Shown here: in pieces, positions 39,301 through 51,300 of the stretch | How positions within the stretch are numbered: the first letter of the stretch is position 1 | Layout: the number at the start of each line of letters is the position of its first letter | DNA from: Gordionus sp. m RMFG-2023 | Taxonomy: Eukaryota > Nematomorpha > Gordioida > Chordodea > Parachordodidae | Assembly (NCBI RefSeq): GCF_954871325.1 | Contig: NC_088777.1 | Coordinates: 46,043,366-46,107,365, forward strand | DNA length: 64,000 nucleotides | Direction: 5' to 3' | The notes under the pieces: model-generated | Seen by the model: only the letters and a program-made list of their open reading frames with translations | The model's database searches: none | What the model was told of the DNA's origin: nothing | Position numbers and translations under genes: made by a program

Positions 39301-42300
39301 TTAGTTACTCTAGCGTATTTTTTTTAATGGCAGACGATAAGTTTGATTTTGTTGCGAAGTAAATACACGCGACGTTTCATGGTTGCAATGGCGCTGTCCC
39401 ATCTATCTGTTTATTGTGGCCTTACCGCCAATCACCAACATATTCATCTTGGTCAAATTTATCAATCTGCCATTGAAAAAAAGCAGAAACTTCAAAAATT
39501 AAACATATACGTTGACTTTGAAGAAAGCTAACTTAATGCTCCCATTCTAGGACTTTTCAACAGTGAGTCACTTAGACTTGTTAAAATTTGTTACAGGAAG
39601 GGAACCTTAGATATCGGCGATCTCAAAGAGGGATTGTATTTACGTCGAAAGATATCTCTTAAAAATCTCTCATTTCCAAAGCATTTATTTTTCCCTAGGA
39701 ATAATTAAAATAAATATCTAAAATCCTACTTCAATTTTATCGCCCAAAATAGAATTGTAAATTTTGCAAGCCGTTTGATGATTCCCAGTTTTTGTAGCGC
39801 AAAGCGCTAATTTAGTAAAAGATTTGGTATCTCTTTCTAATTCCCGGAAACGGTTGATCAAGTTTTCACCTTCCGTGGTTCGAATCATGAGGAGATCGGT
39901 GAGTTGGTTCACGAAATTCGGTAACTTATCGACGCACAGTTGAATCGCTTGGGATTCCTAAAAATGCCAATCATAAATTTAGAAGAAAAACGTAAATTAG
40001 TATTAAAAAAATATATAGGCACCGCTTGAGCTAATAAAAGGAAGGGCCAGAATGATTAAGCGATTTTTTTGCGGAAAAATTGTATATTTTAATTTTAATT
40101 AATTAAGTTTTAAACATAGCTATTTTACAAAAAAAAATTAATAATACTTAACTTCAATGACCATTACTTTTTTTAAAAAAAATTATCTTTTTAAGCAAAA
40201 CAAAATCTAATCATTTAAAATGACCTCTCCGATTTTAAGGTAGATGCGTATTGACTTCTCGATTTGATTATGGCTAACGAATATATCTATCACGCTCTGG
40301 ACTAACTTGCGATCGGTATTCGGGTCAATAGCATCCATCATCTGATTCAGGGTATCAATGTTGGACGTTTTAACTGCCATTTCGAGCGCCTTTTCTCGAT
40401 TTCCAATCTATTATAATATTTTGAATGGGTATTCTTTTCTTATTTTTCCTCCGTGGCGAACGGCTAATATAACACTAATCTTAATTGGAGTTTGGAACCT
40501 GGACTAACACGGGTTCTGTCCGATTCTGACCTCGACCAAAGATCAAAAAAGAAAATTTTAAACCACAAATAAATCCCCTAAAATAATAAATCGGGCAGAC
40601 ATTTAAAAACAATACACAAATTGCGTTAGACCCGATTTAGGAGCTGGTTTTCTGAAAATTTTAAGCGGTTCTAGTGTTCCTAAATTATTCCCGGTTCGAG
40701 GGATGGGGGTTCCAGATTCTGGCTTTAAACTTTATTACCACTTATTTAATCATTTTAGAGCAGCCATGCACTAACCATTAAGCGTAAAATAAAATTTATT
40801 TATACCGATTTGTACAATGTTTCGGCTTTCGATCCGTAACCCTCTTTCCTTTCGAAATACTTTGCTATTTCTAATTTATGAACGAGAGGAAAGTCTTGGG
40901 CCAATTCGAACAACCTTTCTTCCATATTATAGGCCTTAATATATATATATAATAAAAAAATAGACTTTGAATTTATGAAAACTCTAAAAAATGTTTTTTT
41001 TATGGCAACCGTCCATATGCTCATTTACTTTTCATGAGAAATAATGTATTCAGAAGCAAGTGTCCCAAGTTTTTCGTTGGACAGTTATGTTTCCTTTCAT
41101 TCTTTCCTTTCTAACTTTTTCGTTCTTTCCTTTCTTAATTTTTCATTCTTTAACTTTCTTTTTCCTTATTAACTTTCTCTCTATTTTTTTCTTGTTTGGG
41201 AAAAATGTATCGGCTTTAGAGGCCGCCTAAAACAAAATGAAAACACATTTTACGATAATTAATATGGGGTAAATATATTTTTTTTAAAAAAATTATAACA
41301 TCATCCCATTTATGAAGAACGAAAACTTTAAAGATTTTATGAATGGTAAAAAAATCAAGTAAATTAAAAATTATTAATTTTATAATTTACGACTCAACCT
41401 AAGAGCCCGGGGCTAGAACGACCCCAAAATATATGCCGATTATCTAGATTATTACTTTGCACAATTTAAAGGCTATGGAATAAGCATCGGCGAAGGTAAA
41501 AAATTTGATGGCGGATAGCATGTCACCCTTTGCCTCGCATTTTTGACCCAGGTAAAAAAATGCGGCCTCGTTCTCGTATTTTTGGGCTAATATTACAGCC
41601 TTTAGTAGCATATGTAATAAATAAAACAATAATTTATGTATAACACTTTTTATTTAATTTTAAACAAATTCTACTTTACCATGTGGATAAAAAAAATTGG
41701 TTTCCTTAATCTAAAATAAATATATTCGTAATAATTATAAAAAAAAATGGGTAACGGCAAATGAAGTAGTGTTGTTAAAAGTCGGTTGGATTTTCCAAAC
41801 TGGAGAATTTAATCGAAAAATTTACCTGAACTTGACTAGAATAATGAATTCATTATTCGTAATGGTGAATTTATACGATATAATCTTCAGTAGGTAATGA
41901 TAAAAAAAACTTATGCATGAGCATACACCAGTAATTTTTCTTTTTACCTTATCCAACCGACCCATTTTGCAAAACATTTTAACGATTGACAAAACGTCCT
42001 CTATTTTTTCGTAATAGCCGAGAGCAAGATCGTATAACCCCTGGGATTCTAGGTATTGAGCGACCCATTCGTTTAGGCTATTTTGGTTAGTCTTCAGAAC
42101 ACGATATTCGTTTTCGTCGCAATCGTTTTCGTCGATAGAAACGTTCGCCATTAAATTTTGAACGCAATTAAATTTTTCCGAAGTACCCTCATCAATGGTG
42201 AGGATATTATTTTGGCGTAAGAGCGTAGGTAAAAATGAGCAGATTTCTTTGGCGCCAACGTTATGACCACATTTGGTCAACACGAACCTTACGAAATTCG

Positions 42301-45300
42301 AAATATGATAGTCACTGTTTGTCGATACGTCATCAGGCTCAGGCACGTGGTGCCGCATTAGAGCCCGCATATCTCCGATCAGTGATTCATTTTCCGACGA
42401 ATAAACGAGATTAATCTTGGCGGTTCGAGCTAAGTTATAATTAAAATTCCCCAAGGTTAGGGAACTAAAATGGGTCTCGCGAATTTTATCATCAATCGTA
42501 GGTCTAATAATGTCGCTCAGAGGTACCCCATCTTTAGTGGATTTTTCGATGATATTTAATGAATCATTGGAGGGTAAAGAATGAGCCCATAGACCGTACA
42601 AATAAAGAGCGCCCTTGTTCCGAGATTTTATGAGTTCTTTTAAAATGTCGATGGCGTCGTCCTGTATCGTATTATCAAAAACAAAACAAATAAAACAAAT
42701 TTTAATTTTCTAAGATTAATTGCAGAAAATAAAAAATATAGATATGATCGTCTTTAAATAACAAACTCGATATCCGAGAAAGGCAAAATATATGGCGATT
42801 TTCATAGGTTCCATATCATCGTAGTTCGGCGAGTCAGGAGGTAATTTATTTATAAGATTTTGCGTGAAAAACTCGAAACTGCGATATCCTTCTAGAGTCA
42901 TGTATTTTCTCAAGCACATAGCTGCCATCTTTAAATATCCGTAGTGTAGACAAAATTTAGCCAAGTGCCCATAAAACGAATTCCTGATAATAATTAATGA
43001 CGAAAATTGAGAATATTTTTTTAAAAAAACATTTATTTTTGTTATTTATCCATTAAAAGCAAATTTTAAGTTTTTAGTATTGATACTGCCTTTAATGTAA
43101 TAACAACTCAAATATGTTAAAGTAAATTTTGATACAAACATTATTAATAATTTTTTACTCTTTGCATGCATAAAGCCAACCATATAATAATTTCCATTCT
43201 TCTAAAACAACGCAAGTTATTCCCTTGAACAGATAGGCCCAATCTACGCTTTCCAACTTGTCGTAAATTAGCGGGTGATTGTAAGTGATTAAGTTTGGTT
43301 TTTTTTCGTTATCAGTATCAAATTTACTATCAATCAAAATTTCTGAATGCGTCAAATGGATATCTAAAATGGTGTTAAAAGTTTTTATTTCTATGATATC
43401 GTCATCTGTCTGATACACTTCCTTGTCCTGAATCAATTCGCTCTGTAAAATAAAATTAAAAATATATAAATAGAAGTGTTGTAATATATATATATCTCTT
43501 AATCTCGCTCCGTTTTTGAATAAAATGTTGAAATTACTTAAAATAATTATTTAATTCTTAAATGAACCATTCTTCATCTATAACAAGTTCTATAGGAGGA
43601 GGAAATTAGTAGACTGCATCGAAACTAAATTTAAAATTATTTTATTCTCGCCCTCCCTCTTTCATTAAGGATTAAGGTTAGATTCCTAGTAGGGTTTAAT
43701 GACACGATTCAACAACTGAGCGATTTTTAAAAAAATCTTTTAATGGGACCAATATTTTTAAAAATTAAAATCATTAATTCTTAGATTATTATCATGAATA
43801 GAAAATTAAAAATATAATTAATATTAATAAAGAAAAATTGATCTCATAAACAGATTTTTTTTTAAAAATCGATCAGCTGTTAAATCGCGTCGGATCGGAT
43901 CCCAGTATGATTCCAGCCTAAGAAAGCTCAGTCGTTTGCCAGCTTAGGACTCTTATTTAAAGTTAATATCCGCAAAAACTGGAAAAAAGTTGTTCTGGAA
44001 TAACGACTCATTCGGAACCCTCAGGTGAGGATTCGTAATCTCAATTTTATAGAATCCACGAGGGCGATTTTTTTTTTCGATTTGAAAAATAATCCAATTT
44101 TACCGGAGATGTATTCCAGCATGTGTAGATTACCTATCCTATAAAATTCCAGACAATTTCCACCATTTTTAATAAAATTTATATGAAAGATCCTTTCAGT
44201 TCAAAAGTTTGCGGCAAAATTAAAATTGATATAGGATATGTCCTCTAAAAATACTGGAATGCATTTCCCGTAAAATTAATTTTTTTTTTCCAAATTTCGA
44301 AAAAATTGCTCTTATATAAATGAGAGTTCAAATATTCTTTTTCCAAAAAAACAACCTACGTCATATAATCATATAATCTATTAAAACAAAATTGTTTTCA
44401 ATAATATTTCATACATTTTTAAAAGGTTATCTAGCATTTCTTTATAAATATAATAGTTAAAGTTATATATGTTGCTTTGTTCAAACATTTTTAAGGCAGT
44501 AAACAAAAGGGAATTCCATACGAACGACAGGATCAAACCAGGGATTCGAGGATAAGCTGCCCATCTCCATCAAATTAACGGAGGCCGTAGAACTGGTAAT
44601 AATCTTTGCAAAGAATTGCCTCTAACAAATTTAAATTATTTATTATTTTGTATATTTTAAAAATAAGATGAAAAAAAAAGATAAAATTTTTTCATGATAC
44701 GAGGTAGAGAATAAGATACTATATTATTTTGCAGGATAATAAATAGCTGAAAAAATTAGGCTAAAATCTTGATGAAAATAACTCATTAAAAATAGAATTT
44801 ATTTTTGGTTGTTGCTTGATTGAAGATAATTTTAAATGTGAGCCCAAATAGCGAGAAAAAATAGAATAAATTCATTTATTTAGCAAGTTTGTCTATGACT
44901 GAATTATGCGAATTCTGGAATAATCGCACCTGTTTTTTCTTTCACAAGGAAGTCGACAAAATCTTGTTACCCATATGATAAAAATAAGGGGGGAATGTAC
45001 TATAAATCCCTTTCTAGTTGTTTTATTATATATAAATTAAACTTAATATTATAATAAAATGCAACAAATAAAATACTTAACTTTTAAAATGGAATATTTA
45101 GATTGGCATTAAGATTTTAAGAAATTCTTGCAATCATTATATTCCAATCACATTATAATTCTCTAAAAATATATTCAAAGGCTGTAAATGAATTAAATCT
45201 ATATATTTTAGAATATGATTGAAATATAAAAAGGGCCAGTTGTAATTAAGAATACGGCTGAAAATGAAAGGCAGACAATAATATAATTTACAAAAACATG

Positions 45301-48300
45301 AAAATGTTATGGAAATTATTCGCAATTATTATAAATATTAGTAAGCAGACGATCTAATAAATAATTTATTCGCTGAATCATTGGCATGCCTCTGCGTGCT
45401 ATCTTTCAAATTGGAGTTATAAAATTATTTTCTTTTTAAATTTATCGTATATTTATTTTCGTTTATTTCTTATATTTTGATACATTTAAAAAGTATATTA
45501 TAACAAATCTGTCTGACATGTACGTAAGGCTTAATATCCATGCATCAGGATGCAATTTTGGGGAAAAGAGAGAACTCCAATGATCTGGCAATGTAGACGC
45601 ATTAACATAAGATAATATCAAACAAGATTTTTTTTTTTAATTACTGGCAGCATGGATTCGTTACTAGCGCAGAATATTAGTCCAAATAAACTCGGAAATT
45701 TAGCATCCCAATGATGACCTGTTACATAATACGACGTTCCGAGATTTTTAATCAGGCTTCAATAAAAATAAATTATTATTATTAAAAAAAATTTTTTTGT
45801 AAATTTATTCATTTTACTTCTCGTCGAAATTGAATATGAGGCCAGTTTGCTCGAAAATATTACTGATGTCTAACGGGAAAATGAGGTCGCTTTCGACTTG
45901 CCATATAATGAGGGTGTTGTATTTTGTAGCCCCGACCTTATAAAATGGAAGAAAATTTTGTTCATAAATTTTCCTGACAAATTATTTGAACCCGGTTTAA
46001 GAATTGATCCGGCACGAGATCTCATTTTAAAAATTTGAACTTATTAATTTTTAAGAACCGGGCCGGGTCGAACATGGTGGTTTAACGAGCCGGTTCCAAG
46101 CGTGCTTATCTCTAATAAGTATATACTATCACCAACTTTTATTCTAATTTTTTTTTAAAATAAAGGAGGAATTTATTACGTCTCTTAATGCAATCGTTTC
46201 GAAGATCAAGCTGAAAAATCTAGAATCCACGTTGTTTTTCACTTCGGCCAATCGCCATTCGCTCTCCGCGAATTGCGAAAAAGTTTTCTGAAAATCGGGA
46301 CAGAGCAAAATTTTATCGAGCAATATTTTTGAAAAAGGGGCCTTGTTTTTGGATTTAAGTTTGTAGCATTTAATTAAGTTTTTGGAATCGTACGTGGATA
46401 GCGTATCAAAATGGAGATCAAACCTGTTTTGTTTATTTTTTTTGTAGCGATATTTCCTAAAATGTCGAATCTTTTGTTATATAGGTTCGAATTCACTCCT
46501 TATTTTCTATTATTCCTTTCATTCACGATCTACTATTCTCTTAGGGTTGTGCCGATGTTAAATGAGCCTAGTTATAAATGTTTTTATCTCAGAATTGACA
46601 CCAGATTGACAGTTTAATTTTTTTTTTAAAGATAAGCATCTTGGAATATCGATATAGCAATAAAGTCTGTTATAAAACGAAATTATTATAAGGGGGCAAT
46701 AGGATTAGCCGATCAAAAATTTGTTTAGGATCGAATCGGAAAAAAATTGTTAAAAACCGATCCAAAGCATATCAAAAATTTGTTTAGGATCGAATCGGAA
46801 AAAAATTGTTAAAAACCGATCCAAAGCATATGCCCATTTCATTTGCCGATAGTGACCCATCCTTAAACATATTTTGATAACTTATTTTTAAGGGTTTTTT
46901 ATTATCATTTCAAGATAGTTATGCATTAAAATATTTACTGGCAATTCCGAAATATACACTTTTTAAACCAGGTCCATTTAATACCGGTATTTCTAGAAAA
47001 GGTCAATTGTCCTATTAGTCTTAGCCGGGCCGGACTGTTTGACGACCGATCTTTTTTTCGCGATCCGGACTGGTCTTTTAATTATATTTTAGTTAGTGGT
47101 CCAGGCCGGTTTTTCATTAATATTTAAGTTTGTCTTAATAATATTTTTTTTTAATATATTTTTTTATTTTATGTTACTTTTCTTTTCTAGATATATTACC
47201 TTCGTTTTGGGGATTATTTTTTAGTTCATTTTAGCAATTGTACTCTGGAAAACAAAAAGTTTATCAAAAAAATCATTTTACTTTTAAATTTAATATTTTT
47301 TATATATTACATTATTCATATTATTTGATATTATAAATTAACATAAAATACATTTATATTTAATAAATGATAAAACAAGAATTGAATTAGGAAAGACATA
47401 TAAATATTTTAAATTAATTTAGGACCACGGTCTGTACCGGTCTTTTATTTTAGGATTATGGGTTGGATCCACCGGTCATTTTATGACCAAAGACCGGATC
47501 GCGTTTTTTAAACTTTTAACGTATGCTTTAAAAAAAGATATTTCAATATGAAACAAACAATTGATGATTATATTCTTATTTTAAAAAAAAATCTTGCAAA
47601 AATAAGTTATATAATTAAATCTTATATATATATGTTTTTCTTAATATTTTTTGGGGAAGAAAGGCTGTTTTAAAAAAAATTCGTCAATTTCAAATTGCAA
47701 TATACAACATCGTTAGCTGAGGATTATACTGCTCCATATCCACTTTTTCGTGAAACACGTTTTTTTTGGTATTCAGTCTTGAATTGTTTTTATATCAGCA
47801 ATAAAAAGATGAAAAAATAGTTAGGAATAATTTTTTATTTACATTATTATATTATTCTGTGAACTATTTTTTAAAATATAATATTACTACAATGTTCAAT
47901 ATCCTTAAATTAATCAGTCTAAAAATAAAATCATGCTGATTTATATAGACGGCTTCATCTCAAAATACCTCAACTAATAATTCAAGCGAAATCTGCACAA
48001 TAAACTAAAAAGAAAAAAAATACCGACTTATTAGCACAGCTAAAATATTTTCCGATTTTGATAATTGAATAATTCTATTATATTCTAAAGAAATTATGAT
48101 TTTATGTTAATAAAAATAATATTTTTTCGTATATATAACGTTCTAATTTAATTTTAATGGTAAAATTTATCATATTTTTCCATCTCCACTTTTCAAAAAA
48201 AAGTGGAAAATAAGTTCCAGCAGAACTATATTAGTTAGATCTATAAAAATTTGCCTACCTATGGCTTATAAGCATAATCGAAATAAATAAATAAAATTAA

Positions 48301-51300
48301 TTATTCTTACAAATGACTTCCTATAATGAAAATGTAAAGAGTAAATTTTTTTAAGTCTCCTGTAAAATTGGAAAATAGAACACCATAATCATCAGCCGAC
48401 GGTATGTTGTATTTAAATTAAACTTCCTACATTTAAAATGAAATTTTTATTGATTTTTTTGGTCACAGATTTCTGTGATGAAAGGGTTATTATATATTAT
48501 TACATTTAAAAAAAAAATAATCATTAATAATAATTAAATAATTTTTTTATATCTTATATTACCCTTGAACTCCGTGACCTAATGTAAACCATTCCAATCC
48601 TTTTTCCTCTTCCTGAGATTCCATGTGAATCGAATCGACGTAATTGGTCGAAAGGTAAAACACGTGATTGGTATTGTTGCGCGATATTTCTCGAAACATT
48701 ACAAACATTAAATTTTGGTAGATTACACATTTTACTGCTAATAAGTTTTTGGAAGGGTAGGCGATGGAGGCTGTATAAATAATAATTATGATAGCTGTTG
48801 TAAATATTTTTATTTATTAATCATAATTAATATTATTTTTTTTTGTGTGAGTCATGAAATATTTTTTTTGGAGTTTTGTTTTTAATATTTTTTTTTAAAG
48901 TTTCGCGAACTCATCGTGACCATTATTATAAATATTTTTAATATTTATTATAAAAAAAAAATAATAATCAGATATAAAAACATGAAAAAGAAAAATTTCC
49001 TTTGAAACAAGAAAATAAAGACGTTATATTGTAAAATCATTTGTTTTGAAAAGGTAAAAAAAAAATAAAGACTTTGTATTTTAAAATAATAAGAACTACC
49101 AAGTTGAAAGTTTCTAGCCATTAGAACTTTGAAAATAGCTACTAATTTACAAAGTAAAAAAGACCGCGATTAGGGCTTTGAACCTCAATTCGGGTATTTT
49201 AATTGTTTAATGAGAATTTAAATTGGAACTGAAGAGGAGCCCATACCCGCCCAGGTTATAAAACACACAGGATTTGATAGGTTATCCATAAATCATCCAA
49301 ACTCGGTTCAAACAAAAGTGTGGAACAATGTTTGAAACCGGAACCTTTTCCAGATTTTTAAGAACCGGGTCTGAAGTCTCACTTTCTTATGAAATAAATC
49401 GAGAACTTTTTTTTGCACCGGATCCAAACTTTGATATTTAGAAATCGATTTAACTTAGTAAAGTTAATCAAAAAAAGATAAATGATTACTAAATTATCTC
49501 ACCCAAGCTAGTTAAAATATTTTAAGGACTTTCAGGGTATTAAAGAAAATAATTTTTAATTTTTTTTAGCGTTTCTCAAAATCGCATAAGATTGCCCGAA
49601 CAACCTCTACGCCCCCCCCTCCCTGAATTCCATTGCGTTTGGCCCTGGTCACATGCGAATGCTAAACCATATTTCTTTCGGGGAATATTTACTTAAAAGT
49701 TGGAATGTTTTAGCTTGAATTTCGAATCGGTAGAAATAAAATTGGGAAGCGTCCCATATGACTAGAACTGAGTCGCCGTCATATTGGAAACCTTTGATAT
49801 GGCGTAAGCGGTGAGTAAACTCATCCTTGTCTGAAAATTTTTTATCTTTAGAGAGCGTTTGATAAAACAGGGATGATGGGTGATAACTCGAATAACTAAT
49901 CGCCACCTAATAAAAAAAAATTTACATCATAATCAAGGTAGAAGGTGGGGGGGGGGGTTATTTTTGTGAAAAATTATATATACAATTTATACCTGACCCT
50001 TGAACACGGTGGGAATCATCGTTTGCTCGAGCATAACCACTTTTCTAGGCATCATTATTAAGAGTTGATTTCCATTTAGCTCCACGGATTTAGAAGACTT
50101 TAAACAAAACAAAAAATTCAAATAAATATATCTTAATCGCGCTAACTGTGAATGCGGATTATTCCGAAAAATAAGGCCTAACCAAAATATAAAACGGGGG
50201 CGGAAACCGCGACCGTTAAAATCAAAAGTTTTCGTATGAATATTTTTCTTTTTTTTTGAATAAAGACTAATGATCCATTCATTAAAAGTGTATCAATTCA
50301 AATCAGCTGGTCATGCCATTTTAGTTTCCTTTGTAAATAATTTATCAAACTGTTTATAAGATAAAATCAGAGTTTCATTCATGTATAAAAAAAATTTTGT
50401 ATGCAACTAAGATGGCGTGTCACTAGCTGATTTGCATTATTTTAATCAATGAATCATCAGTGTATGTAACTGCGTCGTTTGAGTTTAATATAGCGAACCA
50501 CTTTCTCGCTCATATAATATACATTTTTTATCATTTATTTAATAGTTATAAACCAGAATATTTTTTAAAAAAAAAACAAGAAAACCTGGATATTTTTAAT
50601 GATCGACTGTAAGGTTGTTCGGTAAATCAATTCCCATGTTACCTGGCTCGGATCCGCCTTCGCGTAAGCCAATTGCCATAGCAACACGTTACCCTGTATG
50701 GTACCGCAGGTTAATAAACCTTAAGAATTTGACATAAATATATTTACAATAATTATTAAAATATTTAATTTGATGTATATATTGCATAATGGAAAACAAA
50801 TTTAATTTTTCTTTCGCAAAGACTATATAGACAACACTCGAGACGATGATACGAACAGTTTATTTGGGTGCGGACTAATAACATAAATTTATAGGCCTAA
50901 TTTAATTTCTTTTAACGAATTGAATATATTAGTGATTATAACAATCTAAATAAGATTAGTAAATTATATTATTCGTACGAATAACAAATTATTTGATTCG
51001 GTTACAAGAATCGAATACGAATAATTCATTATTCGATTCGTTTTATAATTTTTTTGAATAGGCCTAATAAAACACATTGACACTATAATAAAAAGATGAA
51101 CAGAAATTTTAATCAGTGTGTAATAAATTTTTAAAAAAACTTCCTCTTTTGACATGATCTGCTGATACGATTTTATCATCCTTTTTAATCAAATCATTAG
51201 GTAAGTGTAGATAGGTCTTATTGAAAAATTGCAAATCCAAAAATCTTTTTTATTGCGAAACAAATTATTAAAATGTATTTTTAAAAATGTCGTGAATTTG

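Larger units (their letters stand above)
30382..43442 (-). other. IFT140: IFT140 TPR-like alpha-solenoid exons
   Basis: Eleven exons encode the helical-repeat half. HLAKFCLHYGYLKMAAMCL (42767-42983) aligns with human NMARMCVKTQRLDVAKVCL. The stretch from NEWVAQYLESQG (end of 41948-42661) to AKSIFDEMKIF (30382-30489) is collinear with the human protein to within a few residues of the C-terminus. The last three exons sit at 37725-37903, 31030-31195 and 30382-30489; the first two are 6.5 kb apart because LINE copies fill the intron. Strong matches such as ALEMAVKTSNIDTL and IYIMAANYLQ make the assignment firm. Confidence 0.92.
44487..50719 (-). other. IFT140: IFT140 second WD40 propeller exons
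   Basis: Seven exons run from GLLTCGTIQGNVLLWQL (50719), which aligns with human GLLAAGTDRGRVAMW, through HIKGFQYDGDSVLVIWD (49693-49906; human HISGVFATKDAVAVWN) and KYNTLIIWQVESDLIF (45818-45936; human SKICFYDVEMDTVTVF), to GSLSSNPWFDPVVRMEFPFVY (44487-44619; human LLGMEVPYYYFTR). Order is preserved, and phases at all six joins agree. Exons 48563-48770 and 46180-46423 are weakly conserved but fit by position and phase. The donor after 50586 is GTTTTC, unlike the GTA(A/T) used elsewhere. Confidence 0.85.

Noticed and set aside
41768-41830. Half hAT MITE beginning TAGTGTTGTTAAAA
   Set aside because: Only the left terminus is seen, with no right end or target duplication before the exon at 41948.
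42300-46423. A second, unrelated gene nested between IFT140 WD and TPR exons
   Set aside because: First suspected because the exons looked unfamiliar; phase continuity and alignments such as RMEFPFVY to GMEVPYYY showed they belong to IFT140.
46411-46617. 68-codon plus-strand frame
   Set aside because: It overlaps the start of an IFT140 exon on the other strand and continues into intron.
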